Origin: Argyresthia goedartella
Taxonomy: Eukaryota > Arthropoda > Insecta > Lepidoptera > Argyresthiidae
Direction: 5' to 3'
NCBI GenBank assembly: GCA_949825045.1
Contig: OX463835.1
Coordinates: forward strand, 23,577,201-23,641,200
Length of the DNA: 64,000 nt
The notes under the pieces were generated by a model, which had not been told where the DNA came from, did no database searches, and worked only from the letters and a program-made list of their open reading frames with translations. The position numbers and the translations under genes were made by a program. Shown here in pieces: positions 17,898-28,835 of this stretch (its first letter is position 1; the number at the start of each line of letters is the position of its first letter).

Positions 17898-18152
17898 TAA
17901 TACCTCGGACACTATTTACACACATTGATCTAGCCCCAAACTAGGATTCCCTGTATCTTGGGTACTAGACAACGATACACATACTTATGTAGATAAATAT
18001 TATACTTAGATAGATAAACAACCATGACCCTACTCATGGTTGTTTACAAACATCCGTTCTCATCAAACAAATATGTGCCCCCACCGGGACTCGAACCCGG
18101 GACCCTTGGCTTCGTAGGCAGTGTCACTGCCGACTCGGCCATTCGGGTCGTC
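17898..18152 (-). mobile_element. tRNA-derived SINE (family S1)
   Basis: On the minus strand the head reads GACCCGAATGGCCGAGTCGG with B box GGTTCGAGTCCC at about 18086-18098. The body follows: TTTGTTTGATGAGAACGGAT, a TATCTATCTAAGTATAATAT tail unit and GATACAGGGAATCCTAGTTT. Another copy is at 39070-39515. It is not a functional tRNA gene: the head is attached to a repeated body. Confidence 0.88.
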
Positions 18153-19065
18153 AATCATTAACATAACATTAAAAAACTGCGATGCAAGTTCGAATTAGAG
18201 GTTTGTAGGTAATGCTATTAATATCACAAATGGCATATAACAGAGCGCGTCATGTAATATTACTGATTTATTCACTGAGCATCACACTATCATTATCACA
18301 CATCACTACACCACAACTATTTAAATAACTTGCTCTGTGATATATACAGCTCAACCATAGTGAAGGGTCATCATATACTGGATATTACAGAACGGAGCTT
18401 CACACCAGTTGAGTTGAGCTCTGAGTTCTTTACAATTAGTGTGTGTTTGGGGCTCAATCATGATCATGTCTTGGCTAATGTGTTTGGGTGCAGTCGTTGT
18501 ACGTTCGTCTATTTCCGCGACAAATAAAAAACACAACCGTGTAACTTGTGCCCTGAGAGCGATACAAATCGTATATAGCTCGAGGCTCAAACAAAACCGG
18601 TCGATTGCGCTCGCGCTCAGTAGAAATATCGTTGTGTGTATTAGTTGCTCTGACTCGCTAGATTTGAGCGGGAAATCGGGAATCCTCGGCCGGCGAATTG
18701 ACGTAGCGTGGGTGAATTGTTGAAGCCTTATTGTTAGTAATGCAAAATTTGATTTAACGGTAACGGTAATTTGAAATGTTAGTTTCATAATAATCATAAT
18801 AAATCTTTGAATCTAGATAAATTTCACTTCAGTTTTTCGGAACCGGTCTATGTTTTGTTTCATGGCGTGGCAAATAATAAATGAATATTAGGGGTGATAC
18901 AGCGGACAGTGCAGACAGAGCCTCTAACCGCAACACCAAAATCAGCCCACATTCACCCACTGCGGGGCACAGGCCTTCTCCAGCACGCCATGTACTCCGG
19001 TCCCGAGCCTCTCGCAGCCACTGCCTGCCAGCTGTCACGTGTCCATACAGTTAGAGATTTAGAAC
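18153..19065. other. Intronic, fragments only
   Basis: No gene. 18945-19030 contains CCCACTGCGGGGCACAGGCC, a word widespread in lepidopteran repeats (from memory; also near 36735), probably an RTE-type fragment. Confidence 0.35.
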
Positions 19066-19389
19066 GGCAACAAATATAATGATCACCAAAATATAGTTTC
19101 CTTACCCAAAATGGATAAATGATCACCAAAAATTGCAGAAAATATCAGGGCAAAATACTGCAGTAGCTTAGGTGAAGGGTAAAGGGGCTGAGCGAAACGA
19201 AGCCCCCTTTATCCTTCATTTTAGGTTGAACATACTTCGAAAAGAAGTTTGGTGATCATTTATCCAAACACAATTTGGTGATCATTTATCCAAACACAAT
19301 TTGGTGATCATTTACTAATTCTGGCAGTCATTTCGAATTTATTGGCAGTAAATTTTCAAATTTTTTTGGTAATCGATTGAACACGAGCC
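19066..19389 (+). mobile_element. Non-autonomous DNA element (MITE, family M), copy B
   Basis: 324 bp, flanked by the exact 9-bp duplication ATTTAGAAC at 19057-19065 and 19390-19398. It begins GGCAACAAATATAATGATCA and ends ACACGAGCC. The same internal order as copy A is seen, with three right-hand copies of TTTGGTGATCATTTATCC. No coding capacity. Confidence 0.87.
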
Positions 19390-19410
19390 ATTTAGAACAT
19401 GCCTCGTGCT

Positions 19411-19690
19411 TGTGTTGTGTTGAGCCGTACAGCTGGCGGATGCCGCGGCTTGTGTTGTGTTGAGCCGTACAGCTGGCGGATGCCGCGGCTTGTGTTGTGT
19501 TGAGCCGTACAGCTGGCGGATGCCGCGGCTTGTGTTGTGTTGAGCCGTACAGCTGGCGGATGCCGCGGCTTGTGTTGTGTTGAGCCGTACAGCTGGCGGA
19601 TGCCGCGGCTTGTGTTGTGTTGAGCCGTACAGCTGGCGGATGCCGCGGCTTGTGTTGTGTTGAGCCGTACAGCTGGCGGATGCCGCGGCT
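19411..19690. repeat. 40-bp minisatellite, 7 exact copies
   Basis: The unit is TGTGTTGTGTTGAGCCGTAC followed by AGCTGGCGGATGCCGCGGCT. The seven copies look identical, implying recent expansion. It starts 12 bp from the right duplication of MITE copy B and lies 100 bp downstream, in gene direction, of the FN3-6 exon donor. Confidence 0.95.
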
Positions 19691-19792
19691 TGGGGCTTGC
19701 GAACCTTAGCAAGCTGTTACACAAATATGGCAGTGGGTACTGGCTCTTGCACTCCACGGGAATGAAAAGGTTAGGTAAGACTAGAGACTCAC

Positions 19793-19990
19793 CATCCCCA
19801 GTAGTAGCAGTGACTGTGGCACAGAACGGCCCCAAGCCGGCCGCGTTGCTGGCCTGCAGCTTGAACAGGTACTGAGTGCGCGCGCGCAGGCGCTCCACGC
19901 GCGCCCCGCGGCGCTCCGCCCCCGCCGCCAGCGCCGCCCACGTGCCCGCCGCGCCGCCCGCCGTAGCCGGCGCGTACATCACCACGTAGC
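19793..19990 (-). CDS. fra: fra exon: rest of FN3 domain 6
   Basis: The exon has 2 nt, 65 codons and 1 nt; acceptor CCCCGCAG, donor GTGAGT. It starts YVVMYAPAT, matching YIIYYSTD, and contains TQYLFKLQASNAAGLGPF, matching the F-G region YYFKIQARNSKGMGP of FN3-6. This closes the extracellular FN3 series. The next intron contains a 7-copy 40-bp minisatellite and MITE copy B. Confidence 0.93.
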
Positions 19991-20991
19991 CTGCGGGGGT
20001 GCGGGGGGACCACGCCCAGAACTAACTAAACCGCACCACAAGTGTCTCACAACAGGACAAAGTAGACAAGTCCCTTTACTTTATAAGTGCCGCAGCCGAA
20101 TCTGCCGCTAACAGAAGTGTCTAAATATGCCGCTCTCATGACGAACTACATCTCTGTCCGCTGGCGCTTGAGGCGCCTGGGGTGTGTGGGCGCAGGGGAA
20201 ACTGTTTATTAGGGAGTTGGGACGCCGCCTGAGGGTCAAAGGTTTTGACTACAGCTCGGGGACATTTCTTGTGCTGCCAGCGTCATTGGAACCCTTGGCA
20301 CAGAAATGTCCCAGGGCGGTTTATTCGGTTAATTTTAAGTTTTTATTTGTTTTATTTCATTTCCCTAGGAAAACTTACTTCAATATAAAAAATGCGTAGA
20401 CTAAATGTTAGAATACAAACATGCCAATTACAAAGCTTTCGCCTTTCTTTGTTTAATAACTAATTGAATAATTGTCAACCAAGCATATAATAGTAGTTTA
20501 TGTGACTACTACACAATGGAGGGCATTAATACTCGAGAGTTCGGCGAGTTTCATAATAATATCACTCGAGAGTTTTAATGCCTAATTATGTACAGTTACA
20601 TACATTATACATTAGTTTCTCTGCACACATATCATAAGCTCTCTTTGATGTGTTCAGGAACCGCATGTTTGACCGGCATTGTGGCTCTGCAGTTGTTTAG
20701 CTTGTTCTGTAGCACCAACTTCGGGCGTCGGCGTTCGAAATTTGAATGTCAGTACCAACTTCACAGACAAACTAGGGGCGGCAAGCAGGCGGGCGTCGGC
20801 GTTCGAAATTCGAATATCATAATATGTATAAAAATTACATATTATATATTTTTCAGATAAAAAATGCGTTTTTACCAAGTAGTTTATCATTAAGCTGGTC
20901 GTAACGTGCGGTTTTTGTATGCAGTAAAGAGGGTTTATGATACGTGTGCAGATAAAACAATAGATGTATGTTGATGCATGCAATGTATTAC
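19991..20991. other. Intron between FN3-6 exons
   Basis: No gene. There is a hairpin-like pair, GGGCATTAATACTCGAGAG (about 20522) and CTCGAGAGTTTTAATGCC (about 20565). A direct duplication, GGGCGTCGGCGTTCGAAATT, occurs at about 20724 and 20791. Confidence 0.5.
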
Positions 20992-21150
20992 CGGTGATCC
21001 GGCCGTTCGGCTTGGCGGGCGGCGCCCACGTGAGCTCGACCGCGGAGGCGCGCAGGGCGGCGGCGGCGCGCAGGTCGCGCGGCGGCGAGCCGGGCGGCGC
21101 CTCCAGGGTTGTGTTGCTCACCAGCATGGACCACGGGGACGCGCGCCCGC
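20992..21150 (-). CDS. fra: fra exon: end of FN3-5 and start of FN3-6
   Basis: The exon has 2 nt, 52 codons and 1 nt; acceptor TTCCGCAG, donor GTAATA. It opens with GGRASPWSM, matching RRSSTWSM of the last FN3-5 strand. It then enters FN3-6 with PPRDLRAAAAL, the B-strand tryptophan in VELTWAPP and NGRITG, matching NGKITG in vertebrates. The sequence is very GC-rich and Ala/Arg-rich, unlike the AT-rich introns around it. Confidence 0.92.
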
Positions 21151-21689
21151 CTGCGGAACAAGCACCACCATCATGTACGTGCAGAGGCAGAAAGCAGAGA
21201 GCTGCAGAGAGCCGACAGTGAGGCGACCGACGGGGGACAGAATACAAGGCTTGTCACTGTCACCGTAACATTGCCAAAACCGTTAGTTGATCAACTAAAG
21301 ATTTTTACTCGTTAGTTGGTCAACTATAGACACGTAGTAAACTGTAGCGTACTGCTTACTGTATGACGCGTTAATTGATAAACCAACGGTTAAAACCGTC
21401 AAATAGTAATCTGGTTTAAACTTGAATTGCAAACGAAATGCCAGGGCAAACACTGCGGTAGCTTAGGTGAAGATTAGAGGGGGCGAGCGCAGCGATGCCC
21501 CCGAATAGTCTTCGTGTTAGGTTGAAATGTAAGAACAATTCTAAACCCTGTCGGTCTGGTTTACTATCTCTCGATTAACGCATTAGTTGATCAACTAACG
21601 CATTAGTTGATCAATAGCACTAGCATCAATAATGTAGATTTAAAATTTCATCATGTATGTCCCCAGGACATTGTCAAAACGTATAGATT
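21151..21689. other. Start of the 14.8-kb fra intron
   Basis: Contains the palindrome TTAGTTGATCAACTAA at about 21284 and 21587 with half copies nearby, possibly ends of a MITE. 21440-21530 is a partial copy of the family M core (GCGGTAGCTTAGGTGAAG). No gene. Confidence 0.5.
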
Positions 21690-21838
21690 ACTTAACTTCA
21701 AAATACGTAAGACCTGTGGGGTATGTCAGTCAAAGTCATTGGTTCAATAATATTTGTTATAGCCCCACACCTAGCTTATATATTTAATAAATGTGTTGAT
21801 GATGGAGCTTTCCCAGACCTCATGAAACACAGTAAACT
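21690..21838 (+). mobile_element. Jockey-like LINE (family J), RT fragment left of BEL-2
   Basis: Reads IAPHLAYIFNKCVDDGAFPD and LMKHSKLI, the RT finger region, and breaks off at the BEL-2 duplication. It resumes at 26964 with PLFKSGDKGD. A 5'-truncated copy. Confidence 0.85.
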
Positions 21839-21843
21839 TATAC

Positions 21844-22390
21844 TGTTCAGGCTTCTCGGCACCTAATGACCTCGCAGGGGCCCATCAGCTACGAGGTAGC
21901 GTAGCGATCAGTTGCCAAGAAGTGTGAACGTCGGCGATTCACCGAGCTAAAATGATTGGATTCGATCTAACCTGGTCTGTGCTTCGGTCCCGTCAACCTC
22001 CTGTCTCTCTGCAAAGCCCGGGTGCACCCTAGGCTCTTCTTGGTAGACAGGTTCTTCAGCCAACCTCCTGTGTGACTGGCGGGCCAGCCTCGATCAGCAC
22101 AGTGTTCCAACACAGGTTATGTTACGTGGTAAAAAACCAATCGGCCACGTAAATGCGAACTTTATCTGGTTCGGGGAACCACAACACACTCAGCTATATA
22201 GACAATCCTGAGGGAACCTCGAATACATTCCAGATGGACTGCGATTGAATTTCAATACCCTATCCAAACGCGTTTACATTGCGAGGGCTTTTCGTCTGTC
22301 AGTTGTCAAAAACTGCAAGGTTGGCAGCAACGTCAAATTCAAAATGGCCGTTCCGAAACCATCGATCGAATATCGATTTGGAATCGAACA
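21844..22390 (-). repeat. BEL-2 3' LTR
   Basis: 547 bp, TG to CA on either strand. It differs from the 26410-26958 LTR at a few bases, such as GTGCTTCGG versus CTGCTTCGG and a 2-bp indel in GCTATATAGACAATC. Confidence 0.92.
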
Positions 22391-22422
22391 ATCACCCGCC
22401 CGGACAGGCACCCACCTGTCCC

Positions 22423-24042
22423 CTAATCTACGGGCAGCCGAGACAACGTTGCTACCGCTCGTTTTAGAACCGAGCCTCCTACTAGAACCTCCGCAGACCG
22501 GGGGGTCCCGTCCTTGCCAGGGAACAAGTTAACAATGCGCCCCCTGCGCCAACGTAGTGGCGGTAGGTTAGCATCCTTAACCAGAACGAGGTCACCAACA
22601 CTAGGGGGGCTGGTTTTGTCAGTCCACTTAAGGCGCTGTTGTAAGATATGCAGATACTCGAGCGACCAACGCTTCCAGAAATTCTGAGTAAACTGCTGCA
22701 ACATCTGATACCTTGACAACCGATACAATTTCACTCCCTCGAAGGGTGCTCGGGCAACGCGTTAAGTGGCTGTCCTATCAAGAAATGGCCTGGGGTCAGA
22801 GCCTCCAGCTCATTTGGATCCGAGCTGAGCGGACCCAACGGTCGCGAATTGAGAACGGCCTCGATCTTACAAAACAATGTCGCGAGCTCCTCAAAAGTCA
22901 GCGCGGTCTGACCTACTATACGCCCCAAGTGCGTCTTAGCTGACTTAACTACGGCCTCAAAAATCCCACCCCAGTGGGGGCAACTCGGTGGGCTGAAGGT
23001 CCACTGTATACCCCGACGGGAGAGGGCCGTTCCAATATCCACTTTATTTACATTCAAAAAGTTGTCGTATCTCTCGTAAGTATCGTTCCGCACCGACGTA
23101 GTTAGTGCCGTTATCAGAGCGGATCAAAGTTGGAAGTCCCCTTCGAGAAACAAACCTATCCAAACAAGCAATGAAAGCCTCTGTCGAGAGATCAGCAACG
23201 AGCTCGAGATGTACCGCCTTGGTGGATAAACAAACAAACACACATAGGTACGCCTTGTATTGCCCCATCTGGGTAACATGCACGGCCGCTCTGGGGCCAT
23301 GATCCGAAGATACTACTACATGGCTGTGGGGCCAGTCCGATTCTCTCTTGGCAAGCCAGGGTGGTCCCCACCACAAATGGTGTCTAACGAGTTCAGGAGC
23401 CCGACATCCCCTGGATGCACAATCAGACGGGTTCAATTCTCCTGGTACATGTCTCCAGGTCAGTGGGACCTCAGACGACACAATCTGGGAGACACGGTTC
23501 GCAACAAAAACCTCTAAGTTATGGACCGAAGCCTTCAGCCAGCACAAAACAATCTGGCTGTCCGTCCACGCGTACACCGTATCCTCCAAAACCACTGACC
23601 CACGCAACACTGTTAGAGTGTGATTCAAAAGTTTGGTCAAAAGAGCAGCCCCGGACAGTTCCAGTTTTGGAATCGTCATCCTTGTCCGAATAGGCGCTAC
23701 CTTGCTTTTTGCCAAAACCAAACGCACGTCGACCTCCCCGGTGGGGGTGACGGTTCGCAAATAAACCGCTGCCGCAAACCCTCGTTCAGAGGCATCACAA
23801 AACCCGTGAAGGGTTGCCCTGTAATCCCCAGCAGGGACCAATTTCCTCGGCAGCGATACATTATTTATATTGAGGCCCAACCATTTTGCTAAATCATTCG
23901 ATACAATGCAGCCCTGAGCTCCAGAATCTAATAGGGCGCGAACGTATGTTGGGTTGCCCGCCAAATCCCAAACAAGCACAGAGGCGATCGGTAACACCAC
24001 CGTCTCCGGTTGGGGGGCAACAAATTGTTGGGCCGCAAATTC
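22423..24042 (-). pseudogene. BEL-2 pol, RT-less, frameshifted
   Basis: Same order as BEL-1: LLDSGAQGCIV protease, the identical SLPRKLVPAGDY junction, then RNase H-like and integrase segments. It retains more between GCRAPEL and ELVADL (RHHLWWGPPWLAKRE to CLSTKAVHLE) than BEL-1 does. That insert still lacks the integrase zinc finger and first catalytic Asp, because VHVTQMG joins QYKAYLCVFV. One-base changes near 23063 (insertion) and 22746 (deletion, GAAGGG versus GAAGGGG) break the frame. No ATG follows the gag stop. Confidence 0.88.
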
Positions 24043-25865
24043 CTAGCGAGGGCCCCCGGGGCCCCACTCTGCCTGTAACCGATCAGGTATGCAGCTATAC
24101 GCCAGAGGGTCCCATTGTACAAATGGCCCACGCGCCGGTTCCATTGCCACCCTACGACGCCCCCCGAAGGGGGGTGGGCGTGAATTCAATCGTGGCCGCT
24201 CCATGAGCGGGGGGGACATCACATGCGACCGACGAGGACGAGGCGACGAGCGGGGCGACAACTGAGGCGGCGTCCGAACCGCACCCGCATAGCCCGAAGG
24301 TGTCCCATGCCACCCGCCCGTTACGCCCGCTGAACACACCCAATGTCCCGCTGAGTCGGATGCTGAGTCGCAACCGAAAACTCAGGGCCCCCCATGTGAT
24401 GACCCTGAGTGCGGCCCTGCACCCCTGGGTGGCTGCGTGCTTGTGGCCCCATTGCCCGCTGAGTCGGATGCTGAGTCGCAACCGAAAACTCAGGGCCCCC
24501 CATGTGATGACCCTGAGTGCGGCCCTGCACCCTAGTACCGCCCTGTGCACGTGGGGACATTGGCCCCTGAGTTGCGCTCCGAGTCGCAAACGAATTCTCA
24601 GGGCCCCATGCCGTGTCACCCTGGGTACGGCCCTGTGGTGGCTGTTGGCCGGACCGGTTCATGCACAACAGATTGTTGTGGGCCCCACCACAATATCCGC
24701 ACATTTTTGTGCGCGTGCAGTACCTAGCCATGTGTGGCCCGAGGCACAGGAAACACCAGCTCCGCTGCTTGGCCATCCGGCGCCGTCCCTGAACCCTAAG
24801 TTCCCCGAACTTATTGCAATTGGCCACAGCATGGCCAATCTGCCTACAACATGGGCAGGTCTCACTATGTGGGGTCAATGCACTCACAGTCCCATATGAC
24901 TGCCGGTTGGTGCGGTCCTTCCTCGTCGGAGGGCCCCTACTCACAGCGCTCCCGGCAGCTCTCTGTGGCTCCGAAGGATGGGTGACCGTCAACCCCAAAT
25001 TCTCTGCCCGTCGAGCCTCCTCTTCCAAGAATCCGACCAAGTCGGAGAAGGCGGGCAGGTCCTCGGCCGACCTCCCGTGAGACTGTTCGAAACGAGTCTG
25101 CACGTCAGCGGGTAGGCGGGATAGTACAATGTACAACAGTAGGTACGACCATTCACCAACCGGAAGTCCAAGATTCTCTAGAGCCTTGGTGACGGACAAC
25201 AATGGGTTCAAAACCTCCGTCTGTATGGCCCCGACCTTGTTCACAACCGGGATACTAAACAAACGGTTCAGTTGGGCATCGGCCAACCTCCGTTTGTTAT
25301 GGTAACGTCTGACCAACAATTGTCTGGCCGTTTCATAGTTACCCTCCGTAACTGTCAAATGAGCGACCAGCTCCCTAGGCTCACCCCTCAATGCTGCCAC
25401 CAGCTGAGCCATCTTGACAGACTTGGTAATGTCCGATCGCAAGTGCACCAAACTGTCGAACAGATTGATGAAGCTCATCCATTCTCCGGACACGCCGTCA
25501 AAGGTAGGCATAGTTATAACGGGTAACCTGGTCCCCGATCCCTGATGCGGCAGAGGTGCTTCAATGTCACCACCATGGCTGGACTCGCGCTGTCTACGTA
25601 TGTCCGCAGCCTTCTGCGTGATAGCAGCTGCCATCTCCATACATTGGTCGACATCCCCTATCAACCGTGACAGCCTGTCAGGTGCGCAACCATCAACTGA
25701 TTCCGCCTGCGCGGACAATTCGAGCACCCTGTTGTAACGTTCCTTAACGTCCATAGACCGCTCCAATACCACATCATGCCTATCTAATCGGTCTATCAGA
25801 CCGTGTGCGGAGGAAAACCATCTGAGTTCCTTAGAAACACCCTTCTGGATTTCAGATAACGACAT
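24043..25865 (-). pseudogene. BEL-2 Gag, frameshifted near its C terminus
   Basis: Starts MSLSEIQKGVSKELRW like BEL-1 Gag and contains the same capsid region and Cys knuckles (CPCCRQIGHAVANC, CFLCLGPHMARYC). It has only three C-terminal GRTQG repeats where BEL-1 has four. A 1-bp deletion near 24327 shifts the last 95 or so codons out of frame. The shifted frame ends in the same WGPGGPR-TAG. Confidence 0.88.
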
Positions 25866-26409
25866 GATCGGAACGATACTTACTCACAATTTGCAGTAAC
25901 TCAATTTTATTGGACCCTCCAGTCTACAACCCAAACGAGGGAACCCTAAACCACAACTTAAACAATGCTGTTTTCCTTAAACAATAGGAACCGAGTTTTA
26001 TATCTATATAAATTCTGTAAATACAATTTAGTTTCCCTTTATCATTATAACACACACAGATAGTCAATATTAGTTCAAGTTATAAATTGCTATAAACTGA
26101 AAACAATGCAATAGCCTGCTATCAATAGATGTAACTACCTATGTTAACCAAAACATTCTCCAATAGCATTACTAGACCACTAATAGATTGACTAACTGTT
26201 AATTCAATGCAATTTTCAATTCAATATCTGTCTATCTACTACCAGCAATAGACCTATAGCTTACAATACTACCAATCTATGTGGATATAGGAACAACACC
26301 AAGTTAGCTAATAACCGCCTATACCTACAGATTCATAGTCCCAAATCGTGCGTTCCTGGAGCCCTTGACGGCTGCAAATCTCAGGAAACCACGCTCTTGC
26401 TACCAAAAT

Positions 26410-26958
26410 TGTTCAGGCTTCTCGGCACCTAATGACCTCGCAGGGGCCCATCAGCTACGAGGTAGCGTAGCGATCAGTTGCCAAGAAGTGTGAACGTCGG
26501 CGATTCACCGAGCTAAAATGATTGGATTCGATCTAACCTGGTCTCTGCTTCGGTCCCGTCAACCTCCTGTCTCTCTGCAAGGCCCGGGTGCACCCTAGGC
26601 TCTTCTTGGTAGACAGGTTCTTCAGCCAACCTCCTGTGTGACTGGCGGGCCAGCCTCGATCAGCACAGTGTTCCAACACAGGTTATGTTACGTGGTAAAA
26701 AACCAATCGGCCACGTAAATGCGAACTTTATCTGGTTCGGGGAACCACAACACACTCAGCTATATCCTGACAATCCTGAGGGAACCTCGAATACATTCCA
26801 GATGGACTGCGATTTAATTTCAATACCCTATCCAAACGCGTTTACATTGCGAGGGCTTTTCGTCTGTCAGTTGTCAAAAACTGCAAGGTTGGCAGCAACG
26901 TCAAATTCAAAATGGCCGTTCCGAAACCATCGATCGAATATCGATTTGGAATCGAACA
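26410..26958 (-). repeat. BEL-2 5' LTR
   Basis: 549 bp; partner of 21844-22390. The primer-binding site TGGTAGCAAGAGCG lies 4 nt inside, as in BEL-1. Confidence 0.92.
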
Positions 26959-26963
26959 TATAC

Positions 26964-27258
26964 CTTTGTTCAAGTCGGGAGACAAGGGTGATCCGTCAAA
27001 TTGTTGCTGATGATACTTCACTGGTCTTCAAAATTGAAAGACAAAAAGAATATTTTGATGATGTCAATAGAGTATTATCTTAAATCTTGAATTGGTTCAC
27101 AGTTAACAATTTATTGTTAAATGCAGGTAAAACCAAATGTATCAAATTCTCACTTCCAAATGTCAGGCAAGTTGGGACCAGTTTAGTGTTGGACAGCAAT
27201 ACGTTAGAATTAGTAAATGACACGAAGTTTCTTGGAATAACCATTGATAACAAATTGC
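26964..27258 (+). mobile_element. Jockey-like LINE (family J), middle fragment
   Basis: Continues the RT broken by BEL-2: LFKSGDKGDPSN, then an internal deletion to VADDTSLVFKIERQKEYFDD, an in-frame TAA after NRVLS, and NWFTVNNLLLNAGKTKC to FLGITIDNKL. The ADD of the catalytic box is retained, but most of the palm upstream is deleted. It is interrupted at 27258 by an antisense LINE. Confidence 0.85.
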
Positions 27259-28022
27259 ATTTCATTTATTTATTGCATACATGTGGTACATTAGATGTCA
27301 AATAACGAATAAATACACTAACATGCGCCCTGCTAGGGCATAGCAAACATAGTTTAAAAATAAAAACTAAAACATAAGATAGTAATCTACTTCCTATGGT
27401 ACAATATCTTAATCTTATAGAAATCTTTCTTTTCTTTATAACAAACTATAAACGTAGTAAAAATAAAAAGTTTATAAAATTTTAACATTTAACAAATTTG
27501 ACTATCATTGTTGGGTAGGTTCGTTATCATAGAACTCTTCTAGGTTGTAAAATGTATTAGCTATTAGGAATTTATGTAGTGTGTTCTTAAACTCTTTAAA
27601 GTTATCTAGGTTTTTTATAGAATGTGGTAAGTTATTATATATTTTTACGCACATGTTGTAAGGGCCTGATGATACAAATACTGGATTAGAGTCTGTGGCA
27701 GCTAATCTAGGTCGAGGTCTAAGGTTTGCTGGGCGTTCGCGCATAGGGAACATGTGTAGATGTTTTCTTACAAATAATGATAGTTCTAAAATATAAATCG
27801 AAGTTAAGGTGAGGATTTCGTAGGTTTTGAAATATGGTCGGCAGCTGGTCATTCGGTCTATATTAGCTATAATTCTAACACACTTCTTTTGTAGAACAAA
27901 GATGTTGTCTATGTCGACGCTCTTTCCCCACAGTACGATGCCGTATTGAAGACGAGAATTTGCGTATGCATAGTAAGCTTTCAGGGAGGTTTCTAGATCT
28001 GTTGCTTTCTTAATTTCGTATT
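27259..28022 (-). mobile_element. Antisense Jockey-like LINE 3' end (family K) nested in family J
   Basis: The minus strand encodes RLQYGIVLWGKSVDI, FVLQKKCVRIIANI and YNNLPHSIKNLDNFKEFKN, to a stop after NEPTQQ. Its 3' UTR ends CAATAAATAAATGAA at 27259. Compared with the intact family J copy at 13200, about 30 bp of host (WGPHIDKLA) are missing at the insertion. Confidence 0.85.
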
Positions 28023-28835
28023 TGGTAAATTAAGTTCTGCGGCTTACGCTGTCAGAAACATCAGACAAAACACGGATGTGGCTACATCTAGGCTAGTATA
28101 TTTTAGTTACTTTCATAGTGTGATGTCCTACGGTATCTTGTTGTGGGGGAAAGCAGCGGATATTCAAACTATTTTTATTTTACAGAAAAGAGCTATTCGA
28201 GCAATTTATAATTTAAAAAGCACAGACTCCTTAAGAGAGCTTTTTAAAGAAATTGTCATATTAACTGTAGCTAGTCAATTTATTTTCGAAAATATAATGT
28301 ATGTACGCAAGAACCTTACAAAATTTCCCAAACTTAGCGATAGCTGTAATGTTAACCTAAGAAATAATCACAGACTACTTGCGCCCCGGTTTAGACTCGC
28401 GAAGGTTAGCAATTCTTTCAAGGGTCAATGCATTCTCTACTACAACAAGATACCTCTGGAGATCTTGAAATTGCAATTTGAGCAATTTAAAAACCATGTT
28501 AAAGCGACTTTGTCGAAAAAGGGATATTACAATGTTCAAGATTACTTAAATGATGGGTCCGTATCTGGCTCAACACATACCTTGCTGTTAATAATTTTGT
28601 AATTATTTATCCCTGCTTATTAATTATGATAATGACTAAATATTATATTTTGTATTAGTTAAGCATAAGCAATTTTTTAAAAAGAGATCTAAAAATCTAT
28701 CTGTGGGTGTTTCTACGCCTTTCTTCTCCCACAGTGGTCCAATGTAGAGAAGTGGCAAAAATGACGATTGCTAAGTATATGTAAATATCTACAGTAATAA
28801 AGACATTTAGAATTTTGGAATTTTGGAAATCACCT
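28023..28835 (+). mobile_element. Jockey-like LINE (family J), 3' fragment
   Basis: Resumes KLSSAAYAVRNIRQNTDVAT and runs to YYNVQDYLNDGSVSGSTHT, then the 3' UTR with TTCTCCCACAGTGGTCC and ACAGTAATAAAGACATTT. It closely parallels the minus-strand copy at 12400-13200. Confidence 0.88.

Larger units (their letters stand above)
21844..26958 (-). mobile_element. BEL/Pao LTR retrotransposon BEL-2, internally deleted
   Basis: 5,115 bp, transcribed leftward. LTRs are 26410-26958 (5', 549 bp) and 21844-22390 (3', 547 bp), with a few differences between them. The target-site duplication is TATAC at 21839-21843 and 26959-26963. The interior is nearly identical to BEL-1, with the same RT deletion and the same gag-pol TAG, but the LTRs are much diverged and about 45 bp longer, chiefly near 22081-22150. 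Gag and pol each carry 1-bp indels. It is inserted in the RT of a Jockey-like LINE. Confidence 0.93.

Noticed and set aside
18070..18152. tRNA gene on the minus strand
   Set aside because: A and B boxes are present, but the head is joined to a body repeated at 39070-39515, so it is a SINE.
19392..19985. 197-residue minus-strand frame ending in repeats of TQHKPRHPPAVRLN
   Set aside because: It reads through the donor of the FN3-6 exon into a 40-bp minisatellite. Only the part above 19793 is coding.
6840..26958. Endogenous retrovirus with envelope gene
   Set aside because: Pol is of BEL/Pao type and runs to the 3' LTR; no envelope-like frame is present.
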